The position numbers were made by a program, and so were the translations under genes. Positions 1 through 10,060 of a DNA stretch of 64,000 nucleotides are shown one piece after another. The notes beneath the pieces are model-generated. The model was not told the origin of the DNA and ran no database searches. It saw only the letters and a list, made by a program, of their open reading frames with translations. Origin of the DNA: Terasakiella brassicae (lineage in GTDB: Bacteria > Pseudomonadota > Alphaproteobacteria > Rhodospirillales > Terasakiellaceae); NCBI RefSeq assembly GCF_014641495.1, contig NZ_BMHV01000002.1:172089-236088 (forward strand). The letters run 5' to 3'. Numbering within the stretch: position 1 is the first letter of the stretch; every line of letters starts with the position of its first letter.

Positions 1-31
1 CGGGACGATGATTCGTAAAGTACAAGCTTGA

Positions 32-1807
32 TTAAAGCGGCTGTGTCGCCTGCGCCAGCCATGCCGCATCTTGCGGGTCCAACAAGGGTGTGAGTTCATC
101 TCGCACCCTTTTGTGATAGCTGTTCAACCAGTGAATTTCACCTTGGGATAAAAGCGAGACGTCAATTCCGTTTACATCAAACGGACACAAGGTCAGGTTT
201 TCAAATTCCAGCATTTCGCGTTCGCTTTCCATCTCACACCGGCGCACGCAAACCAGATTTTCCAGACGAATCCCATAGGCTCCGGTTTTGTAATAACCCG
301 GTTCATTTGACACCACCATGCCCACATCCAACGCTGTCTTGCTGGGCATTTTGGAAATCCGTTGCGGGCCTTCATGCACATTCAGGAAACTGCCCACCCC
401 ATGCCCGGTACCATGATCATAATCCAAACCGGCCTGCCAAAGCGCGTGACGGGCCAACACATCCAATTGAGACCCAGTTGTCCCTTTGGGAAACCGTGTG
501 GACCCCAGCGCGATATGGCCTTTTAAGACACGGGTAAAACGGTCTTTCATTTCGGCACTGGCCACACCGCGCACGATCGTACGGGTGATATCGGTGGTGC
601 CATCACGGTACTGTCCCCCGCTATCGACCAGATAAAGCCCGTTTTCAGGCAGGGGAAGCGAACTTTCTTCAGAAACCCGATAATGCACAATCGCCCCGTT
701 TTGCGCCGCACCGGAAATTGTCGGGAAGCTGTAATCAAAAAACAGGTCGTCTTCTGCGCGCAACCCATCCAGCTTTTGTGAAACGCTCAGTTCATTAATG
801 TCATTCCCCGCAGGCTGTTGTGACAACCAACGCAGGAAGCGCACCATCGCAGCCCCGTCCCGACGATGCGCTGTGCGCATGCCTTTGACCTCGACATCAT
901 TTTTACAGGCCTTGGGCAAGGCACATAAATCATCCCCCAGCACCACATTCGCTTTTGCCTTTTTCAGACGTTCACTCATCCACAAAGGCGTGCTGGCCCC
1001 TTCAAGGCGCACGGTCTTTGTACTCAATTCATCTAGTTTCTGCCCCAGAGCTTTGGGTTCAAAAATTCGAATATCATCCTCCAGATGCGTACGAACATCC
1101 TCATCAATTTTTCGATGATCCATAAACAAATCTGCCGTTGCATCACGATAAAGAATCGCAAAACCCAATGCCACCGGTGTGCAGGGAATATCCCCGCCGC
1201 GAATATTGAAAAGCCATGCAATCGAATCGGGCAGGCTTAAAACCATTGCGTCCTGATTTTCCTGATCCAGCTGTGCGGCAATCTCCGTCCTTTTATCCTC
1301 ATGGCTGCGCCCGGCAAATTCTAGCCCATGCGGTGTTATAGGATGCAGAGGTGGGTCCGGGCGGTCCGTCCAGATTGCATCGATAAAATTATGCGGCGCC
1401 GGGGCCAATTTTGCCCCGACCTTTTCACAGGCCTGCTTTAAACGATGCAGACTTGGCCCGGTATGCAGCCACGGATCATAGGACAAAACCATCCCTTTGC
1501 TTAAATGATTTTCCAACCAGTTTGCCGCCGGTTCATCCGTCATATGACAACGTTCAAAACAGGCCCCGTCCACTTCCTTTTCCGCCTGAAGGGTATAACG
1601 TCCATCCACAAAAACCGCAGCATGATCGCGCAAAACAAGGGCCAATCCCGCCGACCCGGTAAAGCCGGTCAGCCACGCCAAACGTTCTGAACAGGGGGCG
1701 ACATATTCGCCTTGATGTTCATCGCTGCGCGGGACAATAAAGCCATCCATCGAAAAAATATCCATTTCATGACGCAAGGCGGCAAGGCGGGAGGCACGGT
1801 CTTTCAT
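32..1807 (-). CDS. Xaa-Pro aminopeptidase (aminopeptidase P, M24B family)
   Basis: A 591-residue cytosolic metallopeptidase predicted to remove N-terminal residues that precede proline. The length fits the three-domain eukaryote-like form (two creatinase-N-like domains, then a pita-bread catalytic domain), not the 440-residue E. coli PepP. Metal ligands are visible in order in the C-terminal half: VDSGGQY, DGTTDITRT, GTGHGVG, NEPGYY and RLENL. The start is supported by AGGAAA about 8 bases upstream. It lies 19 bases downstream of the TIGR02302-type gene on the same strand and may be cotranscribed with it. The family is clear; the physiological substrate is not. Confidence 0.93.
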   Translation of the reverse strand: MKDRASRLAALRHEMDIFSMDGFIVPRSDEHQGEYVAPCSERLAWLTGFTGSAGLALVLRDHAAVFVDGRYTLQAEKEVDGACFERCHMTDEPAANWLENHLSKGMVLSYDPWLHTGPSLHRLKQACEKVGAKLAPAPHNFIDAIWTDRPDPPLHPITPHGLEFAGRSHEDKRTEIAAQLDQENQDAMVLSLPDSIAWLFNIRGGDIPCTPVALGFAILYRDATADLFMDHRKIDEDVRTHLEDDIRIFEPKALGQKLDELSTKTVRLEGASTPLWMSERLKKAKANVVLGDDLCALPKACKNDVEVKGMRTAHRRDGAAMVRFLRWLSQQPAGNDINELSVSQKLDGLRAEDDLFFDYSFPTISGAAQNGAIVHYRVSEESSLPLPENGLYLVDSGGQYRDGTTDITRTIVRGVASAEMKDRFTRVLKGHIALGSTRFPKGTTGSQLDVLARHALWQAGLDYDHGTGHGVGSFLNVHEGPQRISKMPSKTALDVGMVVSNEPGYYKTGAYGIRLENLVCVRRCEMESEREMLEFENLTLCPFDVNGIDVSLLSQGEIHWLNSYHKRVRDELTPLLDPQDAAWLAQATQPL

Positions 1808-1826
1808 AAAGGTTTCCTATAGAGTC

Positions 1827-4247
1827 CTAAAAACGATCCAATAATCGATCAATATATTCCAATTCTTCGCGTTCGCGACCCTTTTGTCCGGCGCGACGGT
1901 ATAATTCCTGTAAAATTTCACGCGAACGATGGATGGTGCGTTCACTGGGCAGGGTGTGCCCGTTTGGGGTGACAATACGCCCGCCACGCCCGCGACCCAA
2001 AGGGTCCGTTCCCGGCAGTTGTTGTCCCATCGGCATCATCCCCATTTGACGAGCCATTCTTTGCGCGGCTTCTTTCAATCCTGAACTTAATTTATCCACG
2101 GCGCGCATCTGGGCCTGCAAGGCATCTTCATCCAATCCGCGTTGCAAGGATTGCGCGGCATGTTCCATATTTTGCAAAGCATCTCGCAGATCTCTTGACG
2201 GCTTCATCGACATTTTTTTCATGGCCTGAATTTGTTCATGCAAGCGTTGCAGCAATTTTTCCTGATCTTCGCTTTCTGCAATGGCTTGACGCGTCGCATC
2301 CAGACTCGGCCCCTCTTGATTGCGCACCCGTTTAAACGTGCGATCCAGCAGGTTTTGCTGATCCGCCTTCAACTGGCGCAGCCCGTCCATCGTTTCCTTG
2401 GCCTGTTGCATCTGGTCCGGGTCGGGCTTGGGTTGCTGGGCCAATCGCGATAAAATCGACTGAAACTGTTCCATCAAGGCGCGTGCCCCGGCCAAATCCC
2501 CCTGACGCATCAACTCACGCGCTTTATTCAACATCTCCTGCATTTGATCGCGCCCAATCATTTCGGCATCCGCTGGCGATGCCGCTTCTTTAAATTCCTG
2601 CATTTGAGCATTGGATTCGATCATTTTTTGCAAATATTGATCCAGACTTTGGTTCATTTGTTCGAACAACGTCTCCATCGCCGCATGATCGGACCCTTGC
2701 GCCATCATATCCTGCATTTTCTGGCTCAGATCTTCCAAAAGGTTGCGTTGCGTGCCTGCGGCCCCTTCATCAAGGCGCAAAGCTACCTCCCACAAAATGG
2801 CGCGGATGCGGCTTATTTGATCGTCTTGTGTATAGTGGCGCAAACGTTGTGAGGCGACTTTCAAGGCCAGATAAACCGTCACATCGCCATCAAACAGTTG
2901 CGGCGCTGTCAGAATTTTCCTCAACTCAAACTGACCAAAAATCCGGTCTTCCGCACTTGGTTGATAAAGATCACGGCGAATAGCGATTAAACGAACGGCA
3001 ACGGGATGACGAAAATGGCGTTGCGGCAAAACAGTTTCCAGCGCATCCCCCAAGGCCATCTGACCAAAATTATCAACTGCTTTGGGCGTTATAATCACCC
3101 GTTGTCCCGCCCACGGGTGATCGGCCAGATTGCGACTGAACATCCCCGTTGCTTTTTTACCGGAAACCACCCGTGTTAATTCAAGTGGGATAGACGATGC
3201 CCCTTCTGCCTTGCGGATGGATAAAGCGACCTCGTTTAATCCAAAATCATCTTCTGCGGTAAAGGAAAGACGCAATTGTCCCCGTCTAAAACGGTCTTCC
3301 TGAATTTTAGCCGAGACCTGAGGCGCCAGATCAAGCAACAAATCAACCGGTTGCTGAAACAGAACCTCATTGTCGTTTTTTACAACCAATGCCGTCCCTT
3401 GATCAAAAACGGTTTCGTAACTGTAGGCCCCTTGGGATAAATCTTGAAACGACTCTTGAAATGTCCCAGTGGAAAAAGACAGATCCGCCCCGGTTTTATA
3501 GCCCGCAAGCCGGATCATAATTTCGCTATGTTGGGCAAAACGCAGAAGTCCGGCTTCATCGTATGTTTGTATATCAGTGGCATTCAGACTGATATAACGG
3601 CTGCCCAACCCGGTATGGGGCGGCGGCGTGATCCATATATCAAGGGTCCAGTCCCCGGCCACACTTTGTTCCTGCGTTATATGAAACGCACGCCCAAATC
3701 GGTCCTGCCAGTCAAAACGTGCTTCTATGCCAGCAAGAACCAGTAATAAAATTAATAAGGCACGCAAAGAATAAGGATCTTTTTTATATAACGCTGAACG
3801 GGGCCAAGGGCGTTTAAGACGACGAACGGACCGTATCATGCGGTTTTGATGGGTTAACCAAATGATTTCAGCCTGCCCTGAAAGTTTTTTTCGGGCCGGT
3901 TGATCCAACAAGGCCAACAACGGGTGATGATGTAATCCATTGTCGGTCTCCAGACGGATCAGGGCGGCCCGTTGGCTGGGCCAGAACACCGATTGAAAGG
4001 CACGATACAGGAAAAACAGAAACAATAATCCCACGACCGCCAGTACCGTTGCATGCATAAACGGTGGTAACATTTGAAAGAAATCAAATAAAACAGCCAG
4101 CAGGAACACGCCGGAAACGATCAATGTTCCCCAAAGACGAGGCCATATCTGTTCCCAAAACAACACACAGCGCGTCCAGATCACCATGCGTATCAAACGC
4201 CGGATCAAGGCGGGATCATAATCCTCTGTGTCGTGTCGTTTGTCCAT
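1827..4247 (-). CDS. TIGR02302/DUF4175 family membrane protein
   Basis: An 806-residue protein of a family found mainly in alphaproteobacteria and without established function. The N-terminal region has two or three membrane segments within roughly the first 100 residues and another near residue 165. A beta-rich middle follows, then a long Gln/Met/Glu-rich coiled-coil region with many MQ and QM steps. It ends with a glycine/arginine stretch (GRGRGGRI) and a basic tail. I prefer the ATG at 4247, preceded by AAAAGGCAG, over an in-frame ATG at 4298 that has no ribosome-binding site. An envelope-associated scaffold role is plausible but is inference. Confidence 0.85.
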   Translation of the reverse strand: MDKRHDTEDYDPALIRRLIRMVIWTRCVLFWEQIWPRLWGTLIVSGVFLLAVLFDFFQMLPPFMHATVLAVVGLLFLFFLYRAFQSVFWPSQRAALIRLETDNGLHHHPLLALLDQPARKKLSGQAEIIWLTHQNRMIRSVRRLKRPWPRSALYKKDPYSLRALLILLLVLAGIEARFDWQDRFGRAFHITQEQSVAGDWTLDIWITPPPHTGLGSRYISLNATDIQTYDEAGLLRFAQHSEIMIRLAGYKTGADLSFSTGTFQESFQDLSQGAYSYETVFDQGTALVVKNDNEVLFQQPVDLLLDLAPQVSAKIQEDRFRRGQLRLSFTAEDDFGLNEVALSIRKAEGASSIPLELTRVVSGKKATGMFSRNLADHPWAGQRVIITPKAVDNFGQMALGDALETVLPQRHFRHPVAVRLIAIRRDLYQPSAEDRIFGQFELRKILTAPQLFDGDVTVYLALKVASQRLRHYTQDDQISRIRAILWEVALRLDEGAAGTQRNLLEDLSQKMQDMMAQGSDHAAMETLFEQMNQSLDQYLQKMIESNAQMQEFKEAASPADAEMIGRDQMQEMLNKARELMRQGDLAGARALMEQFQSILSRLAQQPKPDPDQMQQAKETMDGLRQLKADQQNLLDRTFKRVRNQEGPSLDATRQAIAESEDQEKLLQRLHEQIQAMKKMSMKPSRDLRDALQNMEHAAQSLQRGLDEDALQAQMRAVDKLSSGLKEAAQRMARQMGMMPMGQQLPGTDPLGRGRGGRIVTPNGHTLPSERTIHRSREILQELYRRAGQKGREREELEYIDRLLDRF

Positions 4248-4325
4248 ATTCTGCCTTTTGGCGATTGCGACAGGGTCTAGACTAAACTGTGAACGCATCG
4301 GGCGCTATACAAGTCTTTGTGAAAT

Positions 4326-5198
4326 TTACGCGCGCGCCTTTTTAAACATATCCAGTGATCCCAAGACAGCCCCAGATGTAATCAGCAAACAGGCCGCCAC
4401 CAAATGAATTGTGACCTCTGCCTGTCCCGCCATTGTCAGAAACAGCGTACTAAACAGCGGTGCCCCGTAGGAACACACCCCAAGGAAATGAATATTGCCG
4501 TGTTTGGTGCCATAATCCCACGCATAAAAAGATGCCCCAACCGGCCCGGCCCCCAGTGCAATAATCGCCAACCATTGTGTAAATGTCGGATCCACCCAGC
4601 TTTCAAACATCATATGCGAAAATGCGCCCAATATGGCCGTCAATAAACAAAACCCGGCCACGGTTTCCGTTGGGACATGGCCTTGTGTGCGGTTCAGCAC
4701 CGAATAAAGCGACCAGATCAACGCACACGCACAAGCCGCCATATACCCCCACGCAAATTGGGAAGAAAAGGAAAATTCGCCTTTGCTGGCAACCAGCAAT
4801 GTCGCCCCGCCCAATCCCATAAAGGCACCAACCATATGAAACCAGCGCAACCGTTCACCGGGCAAAAAGGCGGAGAACACCACGATTAACAAGGGCCACA
4901 AATAAGCGATCAGGCTGGCGTCAGCAACCGGAGCATTGGATAAAGCGGTAAAATAGAAAAAATGGTACCCAAACAAACCGCCGACCCCCAAAACCCAGGC
5001 CCGGGGTGGCTGTTTTAGTTTGACCCATCCCGTTTTGCCACGATGGGCAATGAAGGCAAACCCGATCAATGCCCCGACAAAAAACGTCAAAGCCAACATC
5101 TGAAATGGCTTGATCCCGGTTGTTGCAGACGTAAACAGCGCCAGCAACGACCACATTGCAATGGCACTGATTCCGGATACGTTGGCCTTGGCATTCAT
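4326..5198 (-). CDS. DMT superfamily transporter (EamA repeats)
   Basis: A 290-residue inner-membrane protein with about ten hydrophobic segments arranged as two EamA-type halves. The first begins at the N-terminus and the second near residue 150. The family exports amino acids, metabolites or drugs; substrate cannot be read from sequence. The start has an excellent AGGAGG ribosome-binding site. It lies 68 bases downstream of an AraC-type regulator gene on the same strand, so that regulator probably controls it, by context only. Confidence 0.88.
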   Translation of the reverse strand: MNAKANVSGISAIAMWSLLALFTSATTGIKPFQMLALTFFVGALIGFAFIAHRGKTGWVKLKQPPRAWVLGVGGLFGYHFFYFTALSNAPVADASLIAYLWPLLIVVFSAFLPGERLRWFHMVGAFMGLGGATLLVASKGEFSFSSQFAWGYMAACACALIWSLYSVLNRTQGHVPTETVAGFCLLTAILGAFSHMMFESWVDPTFTQWLAIIALGAGPVGASFYAWDYGTKHGNIHFLGVCSYGAPLFSTLFLTMAGQAEVTIHLVAACLLITSGAVLGSLDMFKKARA

Positions 5199-5266
5199 AT
5201 GAAAAAACCTCCTGAATGATATTTTCCACAGAATGACACAGGCCGGGATAAAATTCTCAACCCGGC

Positions 5267-6016
5267 CTACGATTTTTTGGTTTGAAACTCTTGTTTACGC
5301 CATTTTGCGGGCGAAACACCAAAAGCCTTGCTAAAGGCACGTCCAAAACTGCTTTGATCACTAAACCCGACCTGATCGGCCACATCCACAAGGCTGTGAC
5401 CATGTGTGATCAAACGCTTGGCCATATCGAGTCGACATTTTGTCAGATATTGCTGCGGCGTCATCCCTGTTGTCTGGCGAAACAGTTCATAAAATCGTGC
5501 CGGAGATAAAGAAACCAGCGCCGCGAGTTCGCGGTTTTCAAGAACCCGGCCTAAATTAGCCTGCATATAAGCAACCGCACGCTGAATGCGCGCGGGCAGG
5601 TCCGGCAGTTCCCCGGCCAAATCACAGGCCAGCGTTTGCATGAACAGATTCTGCCACATCTGTAAATCCTGAGACGATGCCCCTAAATTTTTGCGATAAA
5701 GGGCATAATCACTCAAGCTGGTCAGGGCCTGCGACATTGGTAAAAACGGTTGATCAATGGCTTGTGACCAAACGGTTTCCCAATTTCGGCCCGTTTCTTC
5801 GCCAATATCCAATACCAAAAACCGATTATCCCCATTGGATCGAAAGGCATGGGTTTCCCCCATTGCAATCGCCCCAACGGTTCGGGTCTGCACCCATCCT
5901 TGGCGACCGCGCATATCCAGTTCCAGCGCCCCAACCAAAGGAACGATGACTTGATGGAACGCCGCATGGCAATGTGTCGCCTGCGCGCTTTCATATTTGC
6001 GAATGGAACTGGTCAT
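5267..6016 (-). CDS. AraC family transcriptional regulator
   Basis: A one-component regulator of about 249 residues. The N-terminal half looks like a cupin-type ligand-sensing domain, with His-rich residues near the start. The C-terminal 100 residues hold the two helix-turn-helix motifs of the AraC/XylS family, including the VADQVGFSDQSSFGRAF signature and a conserved PAKWR end. The ATG at 6016 gives a normal N-terminus; an in-frame TTG at 6037 is possible but neither start has a strong ribosome-binding site. Its neighbour downstream is the DMT transporter, the likely target. Confidence 0.88.
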   Translation of the reverse strand: MTSSIRKYESAQATHCHAAFHQVIVPLVGALELDMRGRQGWVQTRTVGAIAMGETHAFRSNGDNRFLVLDIGEETGRNWETVWSQAIDQPFLPMSQALTSLSDYALYRKNLGASSQDLQMWQNLFMQTLACDLAGELPDLPARIQRAVAYMQANLGRVLENRELAALVSLSPARFYELFRQTTGMTPQQYLTKCRLDMAKRLITHGHSLVDVADQVGFSDQSSFGRAFSKAFGVSPAKWRKQEFQTKKS

Positions 6017-6061
6017 AATCCAGACAATAACAAACAATCAGGGCGCAGGGATATCAGAAAA

Positions 6062-7324
6062 TTAATCCTGCCAGGATGCGAGAGCTTCAAGGTCCATTTG
6101 TTCTTCAATATCAAGGCGGCGACGAATAATGGCGTATTCTTCACCTTTTACCATAAGCTCAGGTATTAATGAGCGTGAATTATAAGTATTTGACATAGTC
6201 GCGCCATAGGCACCTGCCGTTCTAAAGGCTATCAGATCACCCGTTTTCAGCTTGTTCAGCAGGCGGTCCTTGGCAAAGGTGTCACCGGTTTCACAAATCG
6301 GCCCGACCACATCATAAAGCTGCTTGGCCTCTTCTGCATCGGCTTCAATCACCGGAACAATCGCGTGATAGGCATCATACAAAGACGGGCGCATCAGATC
6401 ATTCATGGCGGCATCAATAATAGCAAAAGTCTTACTGAGGCCTTCTTTCACATAGATAACTTCGCTGACCAGAATACCGGCATTGCCAACAATCATGCGA
6501 CCGGGTTCAAATTCGAACTCCACATCCAGATCACCCAGTTCTTCAACAACCAGTTTGCCATATTCAACAGGAAGCGGTGTGTCCCCTTCATCATAAGGGA
6601 TCCCCAGACCACCGCCCAAATCAACCCGGCTGACATCCAGACCCAAACCACGCAATTCACTGACCATTTCTTTCATCCGGCGAAAGGCGGCGCGAAACGG
6701 TTCAAGATCTGTGAGTTGCGAACCGATATGACAAGCCAAACCCTTGGGTTCCACACCCGCCATATTGCTGGCACGCTGATAAACTTCGACCGCGCGTTTC
6801 CAGTCGATACCAAACTTGTTGCCGGATTTCCCGGTCGAAATCTTGGCATGCGTTTTGGCATCCACATCCGGGTTGACGCGTAAAACGATCGGCATACGCG
6901 CACCCATTTCCTGTGCGACCTCATTCAGGACTGCCAATTCTTCTTCCGATTCCACATTGATTTGTCGAATGCCCGTTTCAACGGCGGCCTTCAACTCACT
7001 GCGGCTTTTACCAACGCCGGAATAAACAATTTTATCTGCCGGAACGCCTGCTTTGAGCGCACGTTTCATTTCCCCGACAGAAACAACATCTGCACCGGCC
7101 CCGAGATCGGATAAAGCCTTGATCACAGAAATGTTGGAATTGGCCTTAACGGCAAAGCAGATGGTCGCATCAATATCTTTAACCGCATCGGCAAAAACCT
7201 GATAGTGGCGTTCTAAAGTTGCCTGAGAATAGACATAAAAAGGCGTGCCGACTTCCTGTGCAATTTTGCTCAGAGCGATGTTTTCGGCGTAAAGTTCGCC
7301 ATTTTTGTACTGAAAATGATCCAT
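6062..7324 (-). CDS. lysA: Diaminopimelate decarboxylase
   Basis: A 420-residue PLP enzyme that decarboxylates meso-diaminopimelate to lysine, the last step of lysine synthesis. The PLP lysine lies in CFAVKANSN near residue 55. HIGSQLTDL, the glycine-rich GGGLGIPY, EPGRMIVGNAG, CETGDTFA and the C-terminal GAYGATMSNTYN follow in family order. The start at 7324 (reading MDHFQYKNG) is preceded by TTGGAA; longer in-frame versions would run into lptM. It is the last gene of an argH-lptM-lysA operon, an order common in proteobacteria. Confidence 0.96.
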   Translation of the reverse strand: MDHFQYKNGELYAENIALSKIAQEVGTPFYVYSQATLERHYQVFADAVKDIDATICFAVKANSNISVIKALSDLGAGADVVSVGEMKRALKAGVPADKIVYSGVGKSRSELKAAVETGIRQINVESEEELAVLNEVAQEMGARMPIVLRVNPDVDAKTHAKISTGKSGNKFGIDWKRAVEVYQRASNMAGVEPKGLACHIGSQLTDLEPFRAAFRRMKEMVSELRGLGLDVSRVDLGGGLGIPYDEGDTPLPVEYGKLVVEELGDLDVEFEFEPGRMIVGNAGILVSEVIYVKEGLSKTFAIIDAAMNDLMRPSLYDAYHAIVPVIEADAEEAKQLYDVVGPICETGDTFAKDRLLNKLKTGDLIAFRTAGAYGATMSNTYNSRSLIPELMVKGEEYAIIRRRLDIEEQMDLEALASWQD

Positions 7325-7337
7325 TTGATTTCCAATG

Positions 7338-7499
7338 TTATTTTGTGCTGCCGGGAACCGGCTGTTGTGCCGGATATTGACGGGGATATTTCGGATCCAC
7401 ATCATCCGGTGCCACAGGTTTGCCCACACGCCCACAGGCATTGAGCGAGACAGCAAATGCCGCCAGTAACAAGACCATGAGAATCCGATGCCGCATCAT
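7338..7499 (-). CDS. lptM: Small lipoprotein LptM (YifL-like)
   Basis: A 53-residue lipoprotein precursor. A short signal peptide ends in a lipobox (LNAC), followed by GRVGKP, typical of LptM/YifL, and then a proline-rich tail. In E. coli LptM assists maturation of the LptDE lipopolysaccharide translocon at the outer membrane; that role is carried over by homology and context. The ribosome-binding site TAAGGAG sits directly on the argH stop codon, so translation is probably coupled. Two adjacent ATGs (7499 and 7496) could start it. Confidence 0.82.
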   Translation of the reverse strand: MMRHRILMVLLLAAFAVSLNACGRVGKPVAPDDVDPKYPRQYPAQQPVPGSTK

Positions 7500-7512
7500 T
7501 TGCACAAACTCC

Positions 7513-8907
7513 TTACAGGAAACGCTGACGCGCTTCTTTAATCTGTTCACGTACGTTATTCGGTGCCGTCCCCCCATAAGAGGTTCGCGAGGCAACGGAG
7601 GCTTCAAGCGTGAGAACATTGAAAACATCATCGGTAATCGCCGCATCCACCGTTTGCATTTCTGCCAACGACAGATCGGACAGATCACAGCCTTTGTCTT
7701 CCGCCAGTTTCACAATCGCACCAGTGACATGGTGGGCATTACGAAACGGCATCCCCAGTTCACGCACCAGCCAGTCGGCCAGATCGGTTGCCGTGGTGAA
7801 ACCCCAGCCCGCGCTTTCACGCATTTTTTCTTTGTTCACCGTCATTTCCGCAATCATTCCCGTCATAACCGCAACGCTGAGTTCGATGGTATCAGCGGCA
7901 TCAAAGACAGGTTCTTTATCTTCCTGCATATCCTTGGAATAAGCCAGCGGCAATCCTTTCATGGACATCATCAGGCTGTTCAGATCACCGACCACCCGAC
8001 CGATTTTAGAACGGATAAGTTCGGCCGCGTCCGGGTTCTTTTTCTGTGGCATGATACTGGACCCGGTCGAAAAACTGTCCGACATACGCACAAAACCGAA
8101 TTGTGCAGATGACCAGATGACCAATTCTTCGGACAGGCGCGACAAATGCAGGGCACAGATAGAGGCCGCACTCAGATATTCCAGCGCGAAATCACGATCT
8201 GACACCCCATCCAGCGAATTACGCATCGGGCCATTAAAGCCCAGCAGTTCTGCCGTATGATGACGATCAATCGGATAAGGCGTGCCTGCCAGTGCCGCAG
8301 AACCCAGCGGTGATTCATTCAAACGTTCGCGGGCATCTTTCAGGCGAGAACGGTCCCGCCCCACCATTTCCACATAAGCCAGCATATGATGACCAAAAGA
8401 AACCGGCTGGGCCGCCTGTAAATGCGTAAAACCGGGCAGGATCGTATCCACCTGTTCTTCTGCGCGTTCAATCAAAACCTGTTGCAGAACTTGCAAACCA
8501 TCGTCCAGACGGTCAATGGCATCACGCACCCATAAACGGAAATCCGTTGCCACCTGATCGTTACGAGAACGCGCCGTATGCAGACGACCGGCGGCATCCC
8601 CGATCAATTCGCGCAAACGGTTTTCCACGTTCATATGGATATCTTCCAAGGCTGGTGAAAATTTAAAGTCACCGGCTTCAATTTCCGCCAGAACCTTATC
8701 CAACCCATCGGTAATGGACTGTCCGTCTTCGGCCGTGAGAATGCCCTGTTTCACCAGCATGGCACAATGGGCTTTGGAGCCAGCGATATCCTGTGCATAA
8801 AAACGTTTGTCAAAATCAATCGAGGCATTGATTTTTTCCATGATTGCACTGGGTCCACCGGAAAAACGGCCCCCCCACATTGTGTTCGTATCGGAAGATT
8901 TACTCAT
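7513..8907 (-). CDS. argH: Argininosuccinate lyase
   Basis: A 464-residue enzyme of the fumarase/aspartase superfamily that splits argininosuccinate into arginine and fumarate. The superfamily signature [12 protein letters not shown] lies near residue 280. The N-terminal [11 protein letters not shown] and the [12 protein letters not shown] block are standard for ArgH. Length is normal for the family. It is the first gene of the argH-lptM-lysA operon, which joins the ends of arginine and lysine synthesis. Confidence 0.97.
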   Translation of the reverse strand: MSKSSDTNTMWGGRFSGGPSAIMEKINASIDFDKRFYAQDIAGSKAHCAMLVKQGILTAEDGQSITDGLDKVLAEIEAGDFKFSPALEDIHMNVENRLRELIGDAAGRLHTARSRNDQVATDFRLWVRDAIDRLDDGLQVLQQVLIERAEEQVDTILPGFTHLQAAQPVSFGHHMLAYVEMVGRDRSRLKDARERLNESPLGSAALAGTPYPIDRHHTAELLGFNGPMRNSLDGVSDRDFALEYLSAASICALHLSRLSEELVIWSSAQFGFVRMSDSFSTGSSIMPQKKNPDAAELIRSKIGRVVGDLNSLMMSMKGLPLAYSKDMQEDKEPVFDAADTIELSVAVMTGMIAEMTVNKEKMRESAGWGFTTATDLADWLVRELGMPFRNAHHVTGAIVKLAEDKGCDLSDLSLAEMQTVDAAITDDVFNVLTLEASVASRTSYGGTAPNNVREQIKEARQRFL

Positions 8908-8984
8908 ATCGGTCCATCACTTGAATAAGAGGCAAGGCTTCAGTGTTTGCCCCATTCTGACATATCCGTCAATCATCGAGGCAT

Positions 8985-9022
8985 GAAAAAACCACCGAAA
9001 CGTCCAATTTTCGGTGGTTTTC
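8985..9022 (-). terminator. Intrinsic terminator downstream of cheZ
   Basis: Read on the minus strand, ACCACCGAAA pairs with TTTCGGTGGT across an 8-9 base loop and is followed by a run of T. It lies about 20 bases after the CheZ-type gene stop and before argH, and so isolates the two transcripts. Confidence 0.85.
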
Positions 9023-9039
9023 ATTCATTTTACGACAGA

Positions 9040-9816
9040 TCAATCGAACAGTGCGTCGATATCGGCCTGAGAAATCCCACCGCCATGTTCAGCCGGACCG
9101 TGTAATTCCTCGCCTTCGGGGGCACGCCCAGCCTCCAATGCCTTGACTTCATCGGGGTGATCAACCGTATCGAAGTTTTCTTCACCCCAGATTTCCATCA
9201 TGCGTTCAACACGTTCTTCGATGAATTTCAGGGTATTCACCACCTTGGTTGTACGCTGACCACATAAATCCTGAAAGTTACAGGCTTCAAACATGCCAAT
9301 GGTATTTTCCAGAATTTCATCGGTCAATTGGGTGACAAACTGATCCGGGGAATGCTGGCGTAATTGTTGCGCCAGATCATCGATTTTCTCTGCAGCGGTC
9401 AAAATGGTTTCCGTTGCCCGTTCCGTTGCCCCGACGATTTCATCCAGTTCGTTTGTCACAACGGAGAATTTATCTTCCTCATTCATGCCCAACGCTTTAA
9501 TCTCACGTTTGGTATCGTGAATGCTGCGTGACAAGGCCCGAACTTCGGTGCGCAGAAGATTTACCTCATCCAGTTTGTCTTCCAAATCATGTTGCGCTTC
9601 TTTCAGCTCTGTTTTTTTCTCAGCCTTATTAAGCTCTTTGACTTGGACTTTCTGCATCAATAATTCGGACTGCAACGCCTTAATCGCTGTCATCAAGTCC
9701 TGATTGGTAATTCCGGATGGATCCGCAGCCCCTGCAGAAACACCTGAAGCCCCCATAATTTTTTCTTTTATTTTGCGTTCCGCACTAAAGAGACGCTTCG
9801 TAGCTCCCGACGTCAT
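9040..9816 (-). CDS. cheZ: CheZ-family CheY-P phosphatase
   Basis: A 258-residue, largely helical protein. A long coiled-coil region covers about residues 40-110. The CheZ catalytic block CNFQDLCGQR follows near 179-188, with Asp183 and Gln187 matching the E. coli catalytic Asp143 and Gln147. The C-terminal peptide ISQADIDALFD resembles both the CheZ tail that binds CheY and the FliM N-terminal CheY-binding motif. It should dephosphorylate CheY-P and reset the flagellar motor. No chemotaxis genes adjoin it. The start has AGGAGA upstream, and a terminator lies downstream. Confidence 0.88.
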   Translation of the reverse strand: MTSGATKRLFSAERKIKEKIMGASGVSAGAADPSGITNQDLMTAIKALQSELLMQKVQVKELNKAEKKTELKEAQHDLEDKLDEVNLLRTEVRALSRSIHDTKREIKALGMNEEDKFSVVTNELDEIVGATERATETILTAAEKIDDLAQQLRQHSPDQFVTQLTDEILENTIGMFEACNFQDLCGQRTTKVVNTLKFIEERVERMMEIWGEENFDTVDHPDEVKALEAGRAPEGEELHGPAEHGGGISQADIDALFD

Positions 9817-9986
9817 ATTAGCTTTCTCCTGTCTACCCCTTTGCGGGGCATGTCATTCCCTCAATCATATCTTGAACGATACTATAGCGGAATTTTTCCA
9901 TATTTGAAAAGCTATTAGAATAATGCAGCGATGTCGCCCTCTTTTTTTGGAATTTTTGGGATGAAAAAATAAATTCACACAATTTT

Positions 9987-10004
9987 ATAAGTATATATAC
10001 TTAT
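9987..10004. promoter_or_regulatory. 18-bp perfect palindrome in the cheZ-arsC intergenic region
   Basis: ATAAGTATATATACTTAT is its own reverse complement. It sits in the 322-base non-coding gap (9817-10138) between the divergent cheZ and arsC genes, about 135 bases before arsC. It could be a regulator site or just an AT-rich cruciform; no regulator is assigned. Confidence 0.4.
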
Positions 10005-10060
10005 GATAAATAAGGTGAGTGCCCCTCATTGTTGCAAATGTCACTTACTTTTGAATGGTT

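Noticed and set aside
6365..6883. A 172-codon open frame opposite lysA
   Set aside because: lysA is unmistakable in this span, and the antisense frame shows no domain.
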